From assembly GCF_030316765.1 (NCBI RefSeq), contig NZ_JASZYT010000010.1, forward strand, positions 124,001-188,000: a stretch of 64,000 nt of DNA, in the 5' to 3' direction. A program made the position numbers and the translations under genes. Shown here one piece after another: positions 7,654 to 16,345 of this stretch. The notes beneath the pieces were generated by a model that saw nothing but the letters and a program-made list of their open reading frames with translations, was not told where the DNA came from and did not search any database. This DNA comes from Variovorax saccharolyticus. Lineage in GTDB: Bacteria > Pseudomonadota > Gammaproteobacteria > Burkholderiales > Burkholderiaceae_C. Positions within the stretch are counted from its first letter, which is position 1. Every line of letters starts with the position of its first letter.

Positions 7654-9084
7654 ATGTCCGCCCTTCTGCAAGACGACGCGCACGCGACCGCCAATCCTCA
7701 CCTGAAGTCCTGGCTGTCCACGCTGGCGCAAGCCCGCAGCGACGTGAGCCGCTGCGCGATGACGGCCCACTCGGGCCGCCTGACCCGCGCCGTCGGCCTG
7801 GTGCTGGAGGCCGTCGGCCTGCAGCTGCCGGTGGGCAGCGACTGCCTGATCGAGCTGCCGGCAGGCCATCCGCAGCGCCATGCCGAAGCCGAGGTGGTCG
7901 GCTTCGCCGGCGACCGCCTGTTCCTGATGCCGCAGACCGAAGTAGCCGGGCTGGTGCCGGGCGCGCGCGTCTTCCCGCGTTCGGGCGCACCCGGATCGGG
8001 CCTGGCCGGCGAGGCGCACACCAAGCGGCTGCCGGTCGGCGAAGGCATGCTCGGCCGGGTGGTCGACGCCGTGGGCCGGCCGCTCGACGGGCTGGGCCCG
8101 CTCGACATCAGCCGCAAGGTGCCGCTGTCGTCGCCGCCGATCAACCCGCTCACGCGGGCGCCGATCGATTCGGTGCTCGACGTCGGCGTGCGCGCGATCA
8201 ACGCCATGCTCACCGTGGGCCGCGGCCAGCGCATGGGCCTGTTCGCCGGCTCCGGCGTCGGCAAGAGCGTGCTGCTCGGCATGATGGCCCGCTACACCAG
8301 CGCCGAGGTGATCGTGGTCGGCCTGATCGGCGAACGCGGCCGCGAGGTCAAGGACTTCATCGAGAACACGCTCGGCGAGGAGGGCCTGGCCCGCTCGGTC
8401 GTGGTCGCGGCACCGGCCGACAACTCGCCCCTTCTGCGGCTGCAGGGCGCCGCCTACGCGACCTGCCTGGCCGAGTACTTCCGCGACCTCGGCAAGGACG
8501 TGCTGCTGATCATGGACTCGCTGACCCGCTACGCGATGGCGCAGCGCGAGATCGCGCTCGCGGTCGGCGAGCCGCCGGCCACCAAGGGCTATCCGCCCTC
8601 GGTGTTCGCGAAGCTGCCGGCACTGGTGGAACGCGCCGGCAACGGCGCCCGCGATGCCGAAGGGCGCGGCGGCTCGATCACGGCCTTCTACACGGTGCTG
8701 TCTGAAGGCGACGACCAGCAGGACCCGATCGCCGACTCGGCGCGCGCCATCCTCGACGGCCACGTGGTGCTGTCGCGCACGCTGGCCGAGGCCGGCCACT
8801 ATCCGGCGATCGACATCGAGGCCTCGATCAGCCGCGCGATGACCGCGCTGATTCCCTCGACCCAGTTCGACACGGTGCGCCGCTTCAAGCAGATGCTGTC
8901 GCGCTACCAGCGCAACCGCGACCTGATCAGCGTCGGCGCCTATGCGCCGGGGCACGACCTGCAGCTCGACCAGGCGATCGCGATGTACCCGCGCATCGAG
9001 GCCTTCCTGCAGCAGTCGATGGACGAGCGCACCGACTACGCGGCCTCGATCGCGCGCATGGGCAAGCTGTTCGAAGCCGCCTGA
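7654..9084 (+). CDS. fliI: Flagellum-specific ATP synthase FliI
   Basis: FliI is the hexameric ATPase of the flagellar type III export apparatus and resembles the F1 beta subunit. The ATG at 7654 (MSALLQDDAHAT), with GGAGA upstream, gives 476 residues. An upstream GTG frame from 7618 lacks a site. The Walker A loop AGSGVGKS is at about 198-205. Walker B VLLIMDSLTRYAMAQREIAL starts near 283. The LIGERGREVKDFIE and ATKGYPPSVFAKLP blocks are strongly conserved. It is followed 17 bp later by fliJ with a strong ribosome site. The longer than usual distance to fliH is caused by the repeat. Confidence 0.97.
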   Translation: MSALLQDDAHATANPHLKSWLSTLAQARSDVSRCAMTAHSGRLTRAVGLVLEAVGLQLPVGSDCLIELPAGHPQRHAEAEVVGFAGDRLFLMPQTEVAGLVPGARVFPRSGAPGSGLAGEAHTKRLPVGEGMLGRVVDAVGRPLDGLGPLDISRKVPLSSPPINPLTRAPIDSVLDVGVRAINAMLTVGRGQRMGLFAGSGVGKSVLLGMMARYTSAEVIVVGLIGERGREVKDFIENTLGEEGLARSVVVAAPADNSPLLRLQGAAYATCLAEYFRDLGKDVLLIMDSLTRYAMAQREIALAVGEPPATKGYPPSVFAKLPALVERAGNGARDAEGRGGSITAFYTVLSEGDDQQDPIADSARAILDGHVVLSRTLAEAGHYPAIDIEASISRAMTALIPSTQFDTVRRFKQMLSRYQRNRDLISVGAYAPGHDLQLDQAIAMYPRIEAFLQQSMDERTDYAASIARMGKLFEAA

Positions 9085-9101
9085 CGAAGGAAGGAATCAC
9101 G

Positions 9102-9557
9102 ATGGCCGGCAAACTCCCGCTCGACACCCTGACCGACCTGGCGCGCACCAAGACCGACGACGCCGCGCGGCGACTCGGCGCGCTGCAGACCGCCCAGATC
9201 GGCGCCAACCAGAAGCTGGACCTGCTGCTGCAGTACCGCCAGGACTACTACGACCAGCTGCACGCGCTGATGAACAAGGGCCTGCCGACCGCGCAATGGC
9301 GCAACTTCCAGGCCTTTCTCGGCACCCTCGACGGCGCCATCGACCAGCAGCGCGCGATCGTGGCCCAGGCCGCCAGCCGGCTCGACCATGGCCGCATCGA
9401 CTGGCAGCAGAACAAGCGCCGCCTCAATTCCTTCGACACCCTGGCCGAGCGCGTGCGCCGCCAGGAAATGCTGGCGCAGGCCAAGCGCGAACAGCGCGAC
9501 AGCGACGAACGCTCGGCCCGGAAATTCTTCGACCGCGCCGCCCATCCGACTCTCTGA
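9102..9557 (+). CDS. fliJ: Flagellar export chaperone FliJ
   Basis: FliJ is the central stalk-like coiled coil of the export ATPase and escorts chaperone complexes. It has 151 residues, nearly all predicted helical with heptad-like Leu spacing (LTDLARTKTDDAARRLGALQ, LLLQYRQDYYDQLHALMNKG, LAERVRRQEMLAQAKREQRD). A strong AAGGAAGGA site precedes the ATG. Sequence conservation in this family is low, so the call rests on length, coiled-coil content and the fixed place between fliI and fliK. Confidence 0.92.
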   Translation: MAGKLPLDTLTDLARTKTDDAARRLGALQTAQIGANQKLDLLLQYRQDYYDQLHALMNKGLPTAQWRNFQAFLGTLDGAIDQQRAIVAQAASRLDHGRIDWQQNKRRLNSFDTLAERVRRQEMLAQAKREQRDSDERSARKFFDRAAHPTL

Positions 9558-9577
9558 AGTCCTCACAGGATTGCCTC

Positions 9578-10933
9578 ATGTCCACACTCATCACGCCTTC
9601 CCTCCAAAGCTCCGGCCCGCAGGCCGCGCAATCCGGCCCGCGCGGCCGCAACGCCGAACAGCCCGAGGGCCGCAGCTTCGGCGCGGCGCTCGAGCGCTCG
9701 CGCGCCGCCAAGGCGTCGGCGTCAGCGGATGCCGCACCGGACACCGCGGCGGCACGCCGGCCGGCGCGCGAGAACGAGCGCAAGAGCGAACTCAGCGCCG
9801 CCGACGTGCTGGCCCTGCTGGCACCGCTCGCCGCACCGATCGCGGCCGCCGTGGTCGCCCGGCCGGACGCTGCGCGCCAGGGCGTGGAAGATGCCGCTTC
9901 CGCCGCCAGGGGCGCGGCGATCGCCGGTGTGCTGCCGGACGGCGCCGCAGCGGCCGCGAGCGCGTTGCCGGCAGCCGATGCGGCGGCCGCAGAGGCGGCA
10001 GCAGGCGAGGAGGCGTCCGGGGCCGTGGCGCAGGATGCGACCGCAACCGAAGACGGCACCGACGCGGTGCCCGCTGCGCACGCGGCGCACGCGGCCAAGG
10101 CGAGCGGCGCCATCGACCCCGCGGGGACGAACCCGCCCCGGCCCGCGGCCGAGGCCGCCGCCGCTCCCGTGGCGGCCAGCGTGCAGGCGGCGGCGCCCGC
10201 GCCCGCTGCGGGCACGCCGGTGCCGGCCGCCAAGGACGCGGCCAGGTCCGCCGGCAATGCCGGCGCCGCTGCGCCGGCCGCAGCCACCGACACGCCGAAG
10301 ACTGCCGCGGTCCAGGTCGCCGCGGTCGCTGCGGGCAGCAGCGCCGCGCCCGATGCCAAGAGCACCGAAACCATCGATTCGGACAGCGCATCGGCGCCGC
10401 AGACCGTGCCGCCACTGGCTTCGTCGCTGCCGGCCGCGGCCGAGCGCGCCGCCGCCGGCCGCAACGCCACGCCCGTGCTGACGGTCGCGCCCCAGGTGGG
10501 CAGCCCGGAATGGGGCCCCGCGATCGGCCAGCAGATGATCCGCATGAGCGCCAGCGGCCACCAGGTGGCCGAGCTGAACCTCAACCCGGCCGGACTCGGT
10601 CCGCTCAAGGTGACGCTGACGATGGGCGACAACCAGGCCCAGGCGATGTTCGTCTCGGCCCACGAAGGCGTACGCAAGGCGGTCGAGGCCGCGCTGCCGC
10701 AGTTGCGCACCACCCTCGCCGACCAGGGCATCAGCCTGGGCCATACCTCGGTCGGCGCCGAAACCCGCCAGCCTTCGCAGCAGGGCTTCGCCGAACAGAA
10801 CCCGGGGCGCTCGTCCGGCCAGCCGGACTATCCGGGAGCCGGCCGCGGCACCGGCAGCGCCGCTGCGGCGCAGCCCGTACCCGCAGCCAGAACCGCGCGG
10901 GCCGCGAATGCCGGCCTGGACACCTTCGCCTGA
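9578..10933 (+). CDS. fliK: Flagellar hook-length control protein FliK
   Basis: FliK measures hook length and switches export from hook to filament substrates. The ATG at 9578 (MSTLITPSLQSSGPQ), with CAGGA upstream, gives 451 residues; the frame is open far upstream but that part is a shadow of fliI and fliJ. Residues 1 to about 300 are a disordered Ala/Pro-rich ruler with almost no hydrophobic core. The conserved C-terminal switch domain, about 305-395, has LNLNPAGLGPLKVTLTMGDN, then a helix ending ALPQLRTTLADQGISLG. It is the last gene before a 138-bp gap and fliL. Confidence 0.93.
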   Translation: MSTLITPSLQSSGPQAAQSGPRGRNAEQPEGRSFGAALERSRAAKASASADAAPDTAAARRPARENERKSELSAADVLALLAPLAAPIAAAVVARPDAARQGVEDAASAARGAAIAGVLPDGAAAAASALPAADAAAAEAAAGEEASGAVAQDATATEDGTDAVPAAHAAHAAKASGAIDPAGTNPPRPAAEAAAAPVAASVQAAAPAPAAGTPVPAAKDAARSAGNAGAAAPAAATDTPKTAAVQVAAVAAGSSAAPDAKSTETIDSDSASAPQTVPPLASSLPAAAERAAAGRNATPVLTVAPQVGSPEWGPAIGQQMIRMSASGHQVAELNLNPAGLGPLKVTLTMGDNQAQAMFVSAHEGVRKAVEAALPQLRTTLADQGISLGHTSVGAETRQPSQQGFAEQNPGRSSGQPDYPGAGRGTGSAAAAQPVPAARTARAANAGLDTFA

Positions 10934-11071
10934 TCAACTGACGACCTCGCTCCGTCCTCAACTGATCAGAAGGCAATGAACGGATCTGAGGCGCTTTTCC
11001 GTCCCTGATCAACCGTTCGCCAAGCCTTCAGTTCGCAAAGAATAGACCGAACAAGTCAATCGAACTTCACC

Positions 11072-11545
11072 ATGGCCACCACACCTACCGCCTCCCCCGC
11101 CGCGCCTCGTTCCTCCAAGCTGCTGATCGGCCTCCTGATCGGAGTCAGCCTGCTGGCCGCCGGCGCCGTCGCCTATGTGTTCGTCGGCCCCAAGGCCGCG
11201 CAGACCGAGGCCGCCAAGCCGGTGCCCGAGAAGCCGATCTTCGTGACCCTGGAGCCCTTCACGGTCAACCTGCAGGGCGAAGGCCGCGCCAAGTTCCTGC
11301 ATGTGGGCATGGCGCTCAAGGTGAGCGGCGAGCCCTCCAAGGCGCAGATCACCGAGTTCATGCCCGAGCTGCGCAGCCGGACCCTGATGCTGCTGTCGAA
11401 CCGGAGCGCCGATTCGCTCGTGTCGCCCGATGACAAGGCCAAGCTGTCCGAGGAGATCCGCACCGAGCTCAACCGGCCGCTCAACAAGGACCTGCCCGAA
11501 CAGGGCATCACCAGCGTCGCCTTCAACACCTTCGTGGTGCAGTGA
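11072..11545 (+). CDS. fliL: Flagellar basal body-associated protein FliL
   Basis: FliL is an inner-membrane protein around the stator units that supports torque, especially in swarming. It has 157 residues. One membrane helix lies at about 15-37 (LLIGLLIGVSLLAAGAVAYV), and the periplasmic domain carries PIFVTLEPFTVNLQGEG and ends AFNTFVVQ, the family signature. It starts the second fli gene run (fliLMNOPQR) after a 138-bp gap, so a separate promoter is possible, although none matches a known flagellar consensus. Confidence 0.95.
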   Translation: MATTPTASPAAPRSSKLLIGLLIGVSLLAAGAVAYVFVGPKAAQTEAAKPVPEKPIFVTLEPFTVNLQGEGRAKFLHVGMALKVSGEPSKAQITEFMPELRSRTLMLLSNRSADSLVSPDDKAKLSEEIRTELNRPLNKDLPEQGITSVAFNTFVVQ

Positions 11546-11566
11546 CCCTCACCAGGCGAGCCACCC

Positions 11567-12568
11567 ATGGCCTATGAACAAGTCCTCTCGCAGGACGAGG
11601 TCGATGCCCTCCTGCAAGGCGTCACCGGCGGCAGCGTCGACCAGACGCCCACGCCGCGCGCGCCCGCCGACGGCCTGCCGGCCTACGACCTCGGCGCGCC
11701 CGACCGGGTGGTGCGCAGCCGAATGCACACGCTGGAGGTCATCAACGACCGCTTCGCGCGCGGCCTGCGCAGCGCGCTGCTGAACTTCATGCGCCGCAGC
11801 CCCGACATCTCGGTCGGGCCGGTGCAGATCCAGCAGTACGGCGAGTTCGTGCGCCACCTGCCGGTACCGGCCAACATCAACATGATGCACATGAAGCCGC
11901 TGCGCGGCACGGCGCTCTTCGTGTTCGATCCGAAGCTGGTCTTCCTGGTGGTCGACAACCTCTTCGGCAGCGACGGCCGCTACCACGTGCGGGTCGAGGG
12001 GCGCGATTTCACGCGCACCGAGCAGCGCATCATCAAGCGCCTGCTCGACCTCTCGCTGCAGTGCTACGGCGAGGCCTGGCAGCCGGTCTACCCGCTCGAC
12101 TTCGACTACGTGCGCGCCGAGATGCACGGCAAGCTGGCCAACATCGTGGCGCCCAACGAGGTGGTGATCAACACCACGCTGCAGATCGAGTTCGGTCCCA
12201 TCGGCGGCTTCCTGCACGTGTGCATCCCCTACTCGATGATCGAGCCGATCCGCGACCTGCTGTCGAACCCGATCCAGGACGAGGTCGAGATCGACAAGCG
12301 CTGGGTCAAGCAGATGTCCAGGCAGATGCAGAGCGCCGACGTCGAGCTCACGGCCGACTTCGTGAAGATGTCCTCGACCATCGGCGAAGTGCTCAAGCTC
12401 CAGGTCGGCGACGTGCTGCCGATCGAGCTGCCCTCCACCGTCATCGCCCGCGTCGACGGCGTGCCGGTGATGGAGTGCGGCTTCGGCACCTCGAACGAAC
12501 GCTACGCCCTGCGCGTGCAAAACATGATCTCCCACCAAGACAGCGATGTGAAGAACGACCATGACTGA
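11567..12568 (+). CDS. fliM: Flagellar motor switch protein FliM
   Basis: FliM is the middle C-ring protein and the receptor for phosphorylated CheY. It has 333 residues. The CheY-binding peptide at the N-terminus is clear (LSQDEVDALLQG, about residues 5-16). The CheC-like middle domain follows (RSRMHTLEVINDRFARGLRS, LFGSDGRYHVRVEGRDFTRT), then the C-terminal SpoA domain (LKLQVGDVLPIELPSTVIAR). It overlaps fliN by 8 bp. Confidence 0.97.
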   Translation: MAYEQVLSQDEVDALLQGVTGGSVDQTPTPRAPADGLPAYDLGAPDRVVRSRMHTLEVINDRFARGLRSALLNFMRRSPDISVGPVQIQQYGEFVRHLPVPANINMMHMKPLRGTALFVFDPKLVFLVVDNLFGSDGRYHVRVEGRDFTRTEQRIIKRLLDLSLQCYGEAWQPVYPLDFDYVRAEMHGKLANIVAPNEVVINTTLQIEFGPIGGFLHVCIPYSMIEPIRDLLSNPIQDEVEIDKRWVKQMSRQMQSADVELTADFVKMSSTIGEVLKLQVGDVLPIELPSTVIARVDGVPVMECGFGTSNERYALRVQNMISHQDSDVKNDHD

Positions 12569-12995
12569 CAACATTTCCTCCGCCAGCGACGCGGACGACT
12601 GGGCCAGCGCGCTGGCCGAGCAGACTGCCTCCACGCCGGCCGCCCCCGCTGCCGAGCCGGTGCCGGCGCCCGCCACCGCCCAGGTGTTCCAGCAGATCCA
12701 GGAACCGGCCTCGACCGCCCAGGTGTCGGCCGTGGACATCGCCCGGGTGATGGACGTGCCGGTGCAGCTCACGGCCGAGATCGGCCGCACCCGCATCACC
12801 ATCAAGAGCCTGCTGCAGCTGTCGCAGGGCTCGGTGGTCGAGCTCGACGGCCTGGCCGGCCAGCCGCTCGACGTGCTGATCAACGGCTATCTGATCGCCC
12901 AGGGCGAAGTGGTGGTGGTGAACGACAAGTACGGCATCCGGCTGACCGACATCATCACGCCGTCGGAGCGGATGCAGAAGCTGGCGCGCTCATGA
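12561..12995 (+). CDS. fliN: Flagellar motor switch protein FliN
   Basis: FliN lines the bottom of the C-ring and docks FliH for export. It has 144 residues. The N-terminal 55 residues are Ala/Pro-rich and probably disordered. The SpoA domain follows at about 60-137 with MDVPVQLTAEIGRTRITIKS, LLQLSQGSVVELDGLAGQPL and GEVVVVNDKYGIRLTDIIT. It overlaps fliM at the front and fliO at the back (ATGA), so the three are probably translated in tandem. Confidence 0.97.
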   Translation: MTDNISSASDADDWASALAEQTASTPAAPAAEPVPAPATAQVFQQIQEPASTAQVSAVDIARVMDVPVQLTAEIGRTRITIKSLLQLSQGSVVELDGLAGQPLDVLINGYLIAQGEVVVVNDKYGIRLTDIITPSERMQKLARS

Positions 12996-13408
12996 GCCTT
13001 CCTACCGTGCCGTCCCAGGCGGTCGAGGTGGCAGCACCGGTGGTCGGCGCCTCGGGCCTGCTGCAGGCCGGCTTCGGCATGCTGATGGTGCTGGGCCTGA
13101 TCTTCGCGTGCGCCTGGCTGGCGCGCCGCTTCGGTCTGCAGCGCTTCGGCAGCGGCGGCCAGGTGGTGAAGGTCGTGTCCAGCTCGAGCGTCGGCCAGCG
13201 CGAGCGCGTGGTGGTGGTCGAGGTGGCCGGCACCTGGCTGGTGCTGGGCGTGACCTCGAACCAGATCAACACCCTGCATTCCCTGCCCGCGCAAAGCGTT
13301 CCCGGCGCCACGGCCGCGCCCGCGCTGGCGGCTCGCGGCCCGGTCGACCTGTTCGCGCAGAAGCTGCGCGAATCGCTGACCGGCAAGGCACGCCCCGCAT
13401 CATGGTGA
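12992..13408 (+). CDS. fliO: Flagellar biosynthetic protein FliO
   Basis: FliO is a small membrane protein that helps assemble the FliP-containing export gate. It has 138 residues. One membrane helix is near residues 20-43 (LLQAGFGMLMVLGLIFACAW). A cytoplasmic domain follows with VVKVVSSSSVGQRERVVVVE and TWLVLGVTSNQINTLH, matching the FliO/MopB core. It overlaps fliN by 4 bp and fliP by 7 bp. Confidence 0.93.
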   Translation: MSLPTVPSQAVEVAAPVVGASGLLQAGFGMLMVLGLIFACAWLARRFGLQRFGSGGQVVKVVSSSSVGQRERVVVVEVAGTWLVLGVTSNQINTLHSLPAQSVPGATAAPALAARGPVDLFAQKLRESLTGKARPASW

Positions 13409-14160
13409 GCCGGCCGATTCGCCGCGGCCTGCGGGCCGGCCTGCTGCTGCTCGCGGCCACGCTGCCGATGGCCGCCTGGACCCAGGGCCTGCCGGGCCTG
13501 ATCAGCACGCCCGGCCCCGGCGGCAGCCAGACCTGGTCGCTCAGCGTCCAGACGCTGGTGCTGCTGACCTCGCTGTCCTTCCTGCCGGCGCTGCTGCTGT
13601 GCATGACCAGCTTCACGCGCATCCTGATCGTGCTGGGCCTGCTGCGCACCGCGATCGGCACGCAGTCGTCGCCGCCGAACCAGATCCTGGTCGGGCTGTC
13701 GCTGTTCCTGACCTTCTTCGTCATGTCGCCGGTCTTCGACAAGGTCTACAACGAGGCCTACAAGCCCTTCTCCGAAAACAAGATCAGCACCGACAAGGCC
13801 CTGGAACGCGGCATCGAGCCCTTCAAGACCTTCATGCTGCGGCAGACCCGCGAGAACGACCTGGCGCTGTTCGCCAAGCTCGCCAAGGTGCCCGACATGC
13901 AAGGACCCGAAGAAGTGCCGCTGCGCATCCTGCTGCCGGCCTTCGTGATCAGCGAACTGAAGACCGCCTTCCAGATCGGCTTCACGATCTTCATCCCCTT
14001 CCTGATCATCGACCTGGTGGTGGCCAGCGTGCTGATGTCGATGGGCATGATGATGGTGCCGCCGGCCAGCATCGCCCTGCCCTTCAAGCTGATGCTGTTC
14101 GTGCTGGCCGACGGCTGGCAGCTGCTGATCGGTGCCCTGGCGCAGAGCTTCTACACCTAG
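13402..14160 (+). CDS. fliP: Flagellar export gate protein FliP
   Basis: FliP, with FliQ and FliR, forms the helical export gate inside the MS ring. The ATG at 13402 (MVSRPIRRGLRAGLLLL) gives 252 residues with a cleavable signal sequence, as is normal for FliP. Conserved blocks are MTSFTRILIVLGLLRTAIGT, SPPNQILVGLSLFLTFFVM and VPLRILLPAFVISELKTAFQ, with a C-terminal pair of membrane helices. The start overlaps the fliO stop by 7 bp. The frame is open upstream through fliO, but that part is a shadow. Confidence 0.96.
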   Translation: MVSRPIRRGLRAGLLLLAATLPMAAWTQGLPGLISTPGPGGSQTWSLSVQTLVLLTSLSFLPALLLCMTSFTRILIVLGLLRTAIGTQSSPPNQILVGLSLFLTFFVMSPVFDKVYNEAYKPFSENKISTDKALERGIEPFKTFMLRQTRENDLALFAKLAKVPDMQGPEEVPLRILLPAFVISELKTAFQIGFTIFIPFLIIDLVVASVLMSMGMMMVPPASIALPFKLMLFVLADGWQLLIGALAQSFYT

Positions 14161-14170
14161 CGAGACCGGA

Positions 14171-14440
14171 ATGACTCCAGAAACCATCATGTCGATGGGC
14201 AACCAGGCGATCCAGGTGTCGCTGGTGCTCGCCGCGCCGCTGCTGCTGGTGGCGCTGGTCGTCGGCCTCGTCATCAGCATCTTCCAGGCCGCCACACAGA
14301 TCAACGAGGCGACGCTGTCCTTCATCCCGAAACTGCTGGCGGTGTTCGCGACCATGGTCATCGCCGGGCCCTGGATGCTCAACCAGATGCTGGACTACAT
14401 CCGCACGCTGTTCATGAGCATCCCCCAGCTGATCGGCTGA
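14171..14440 (+). CDS. fliQ: Flagellar export gate protein FliQ
   Basis: FliQ is the small two-helix subunit of the export gate. The ATG at 14171 (MTPETIMSMGNQAIQV) gives exactly 89 residues, the family standard. The two membrane helices are near 18-40 and 52-75, with the signature FQAATQINEATLSFIPKLLA between them. It ends in TGATG shared with the fliR start. The ribosome site is weak (GACCGGA), so coupling to fliP, 10 bp upstream, is likely. Confidence 0.96.
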   Translation: MTPETIMSMGNQAIQVSLVLAAPLLLVALVVGLVISIFQAATQINEATLSFIPKLLAVFATMVIAGPWMLNQMLDYIRTLFMSIPQLIG

Positions 14441-15234
14441 TGCCACCCGTCTTCGAGGTCAGCTCGGCCCAGCTCACCGCCTGGATGGTGAGCTTCCTGT
14501 GGCCCTTCGTGCGGATGCTGGCGCTGGTGAGCACCGCGCCCATCTTCGGCGAATCATGGGTGTCGCGGCGCATCAAGGTGGCGATCGCGGCCATGCTCGC
14601 CCTGGTGCTGGCGCCCACGCTGGGCCCGATGCCGGACGTGCCGGTGGTCTCCGCCGGCGGCGTCTGGATCATCATCCAGCAGGTGCTGGTCGGGGCCGCG
14701 ATGGGCTTCACGATGCGCATGGTCTTCACCGCGGTACTGGCGGCAGGCGAGTACATCGGCCTGCAGATGGGCCTGTCGTTCGCGTCCTTCTTCGACCCGA
14801 TGAACGGCGGCGCCACGATGGTGGTGGCGCGCCTGCTGAACATGCTGGCGATGCTGATCTTCGTCGCGGTCGACGGCCACCTGCTGATGATCGCCGCGCT
14901 GGCGCGCAGCTTCGAGGCGCTGCCGATCGCCGATGCACCGCTGGCTGCGCAGGGCTGGATGTTCCTGGTCTCGGGTGCGAGCCAGATCTTCGCCAGCGGC
15001 ATGATGCTCTCGCTGCCGCTGGTCGCCGCGCTGCTGATCCTCAACCTCGCGATGGGCATCCTGAATCGCGCATCGCCGCAGTTCAGCATCTTCGCGGTCG
15101 GCTTTCCGCTCACGCTGCTGGCCGGCATCGGGATGCTGCAACTGCTGATGCCGCACCTGGCGGCGTTTCTCGAGCCGCGCTTCGCCGCCGGCATCGACGC
15201 CATGCTGCGCTTCGCCGGGGCCTTGCGGGGCTGA
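14440..15234 (+). CDS. fliR: Flagellar export gate protein FliR
   Basis: FliR completes the FliPQR export gate and contacts FlhB. It has 264 residues and about six membrane segments. Typical blocks are FLWPFVRMLALVSTAPIFGE, VSRRIKVAIAAMLALVLAPT, EYIGLQMGLSFASFFDPMNG and the C-terminal FAVGFPLTLLAGIGMLQLLM. It starts on the last base of fliQ and ends the fli operon. A convergent Bug receptor gene ends 25 bp later. Confidence 0.96.
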   Translation: MPPVFEVSSAQLTAWMVSFLWPFVRMLALVSTAPIFGESWVSRRIKVAIAAMLALVLAPTLGPMPDVPVVSAGGVWIIIQQVLVGAAMGFTMRMVFTAVLAAGEYIGLQMGLSFASFFDPMNGGATMVVARLLNMLAMLIFVAVDGHLLMIAALARSFEALPIADAPLAAQGWMFLVSGASQIFASGMMLSLPLVAALLILNLAMGILNRASPQFSIFAVGFPLTLLAGIGMLQLLMPHLAAFLEPRFAAGIDAMLRFAGALRG

Positions 15235-15259
15235 GCCGGTCGGCCGCCGCGGGCATCGC

Positions 15260-16237
15260 TCAGTCGATGGCGACCTTGGCTTCCTTCACCAGCCTGGCGT
15301 ACTTGGTGGTGTCGTCCCTGATCTGCGCGGCCATCTGGGCGGAGGTGTCGCCCACGGGCTCCGCGCCGATCTCCTCCATGCGCTTCTTGAACTCCGGCGA
15401 CTGGATGATCCTGACCATCTCGGCATTCAGCTTGGCGACGATGTCCTTGGGCGTTCCGGCCGGTGCCAGGATGCCGAACCAGGTCCCCTGGTTGAAGTCC
15501 TTGATGCCGGCCTCGGCCAAGGTCGGCACCTCGGGCAGCGTGCTCGACCGCTTTGCCGTGGTGACGGCCAGCGCGCGCAGCTTGCCGCCCTTGATGTGCT
15601 GGACCAGCGGCGTGAGGGTGTCGAACGACATGTCGACCTGGCCGCCGAGCAGGTCGGTGGTGAGCGGCGCGCTGCCCTTGTAGGGCACGTGCAGCAGCTC
15701 GACGCCGGCGATGCTCGAGAACTGCGTGCCGATCAGGTGCTGGACCGTGCCGTTGCCGTTCGAGCCATACGACAGCTTGCCCGGCGATGCCTTGGCCAGC
15801 GCGACCAGGCTCTTGACGTCGGTCGCCGGCGACTTGGCATTGACCACCAGGACATTGGGCACCATGGCGACCGTGGTGATCGGCGCGAAGCTCTTCTCGA
15901 AGTCGTAAGGCAGCTTCTTGTAGACGCTGGTGGCGATCGTGTGGTGCACCGCGCCCATCAGCAGCGTGTAGCCGTCCGGCTTGGCCTTGGCGACATAGTC
16001 GGCGCCGACCGTCGCGCCGGCGCCCGGCTTGCTCTCGACGATCACCGGCTGGCCGAGGCTCTGCGACAGCGGCGTGGTGATGGCGCGCGCCAGCGCGTCC
16101 GAGCTGCCGCCGGGCGGGAAGGGCACGACCAGGGTGACCGGTTTGGTGGGGTAGGCCTGGGCCGCGGCCAGCGAGGCCGCGAGGCCGAGGGCCAGCGCCG
16201 TGAGCGCGGTACGGGGGCGGATCGTCGGGTTCGTCAT
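15260..16237 (-). CDS. Bug/TctC-family periplasmic solute-binding protein
   Basis: These receptors bind carboxylates in the periplasm, and many have no partner permease nearby. It has 325 residues. The signal peptide ends near residue 26 (ALGLAASLAAAQA). The family core YPTKPVTLVVPFPPGGSSD follows, then GQPVIVESKPGAGATVGAD and KPDGYTLLMG, which form the carboxylate-binding beta strand and loops. AAGGAG precedes the ATG. No TctA/TctB genes lie nearby. Its promoter carries the same 30-bp element as the tartrate dehydrogenase promoter 6.7 kb away, so the ligand may be tartrate or a related hydroxy acid (inference). Confidence 0.92.
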   Translation of the reverse strand: MTNPTIRPRTALTALALGLAASLAAAQAYPTKPVTLVVPFPPGGSSDALARAITTPLSQSLGQPVIVESKPGAGATVGADYVAKAKPDGYTLLMGAVHHTIATSVYKKLPYDFEKSFAPITTVAMVPNVLVVNAKSPATDVKSLVALAKASPGKLSYGSNGNGTVQHLIGTQFSSIAGVELLHVPYKGSAPLTTDLLGGQVDMSFDTLTPLVQHIKGGKLRALAVTTAKRSSTLPEVPTLAEAGIKDFNQGTWFGILAPAGTPKDIVAKLNAEMVRIIQSPEFKKRMEEIGAEPVGDTSAQMAAQIRDDTTKYARLVKEAKVAID

Positions 16238-16301
16238 GCTTGTCTCCTTATGGGTGTGTGTGCTGTGACTCTAGGGAATGGCGGGTTTCGGATCCGCCCC
16301 G

Positions 16302-16331
16302 AAAGTCAATCCATCGTTAACCTGAATTCAA
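16302..16331 (-). promoter_or_regulatory. Putative LysR-type operator upstream of the Bug gene
   Basis: A 30-bp element starts AAAGTCAAT and continues CCATCGTTAACCTGAATTCA plus one A. It differs at a single base from 23001-23030, upstream of ttuC. It contains TTAACCTGAATTCAA, which fits the T-N11-A rule for LysR-type sites, and reads TTGACT on the minus strand. It ends about 65 bp from the Bug start, similar to its distance from ttuC (about 74 bp). Confidence 0.75.
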
Positions 16332-16345
16332 TAGCGAGAAGGCGT

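Noticed and set aside
8942..9577. N-terminal extension of FliK reaching into fliI and fliJ
   Set aside because: The added residues are Arg/Pro-rich and overlap real genes. The ATG at 9578 has a ribosome site and gives a normal FliK N-terminus.
3783..11054. GACCGAACAA shared by the fliE side of the fliE/fliF region (3783-3792, minus strand) and the fliL upstream region (11045-11054), considered as an early-class flagellar box
   Set aside because: The distances to the genes differ widely (about 117 and 17 bp) and no copy was seen between flgB and flgA. A 10-bp match can occur by chance.
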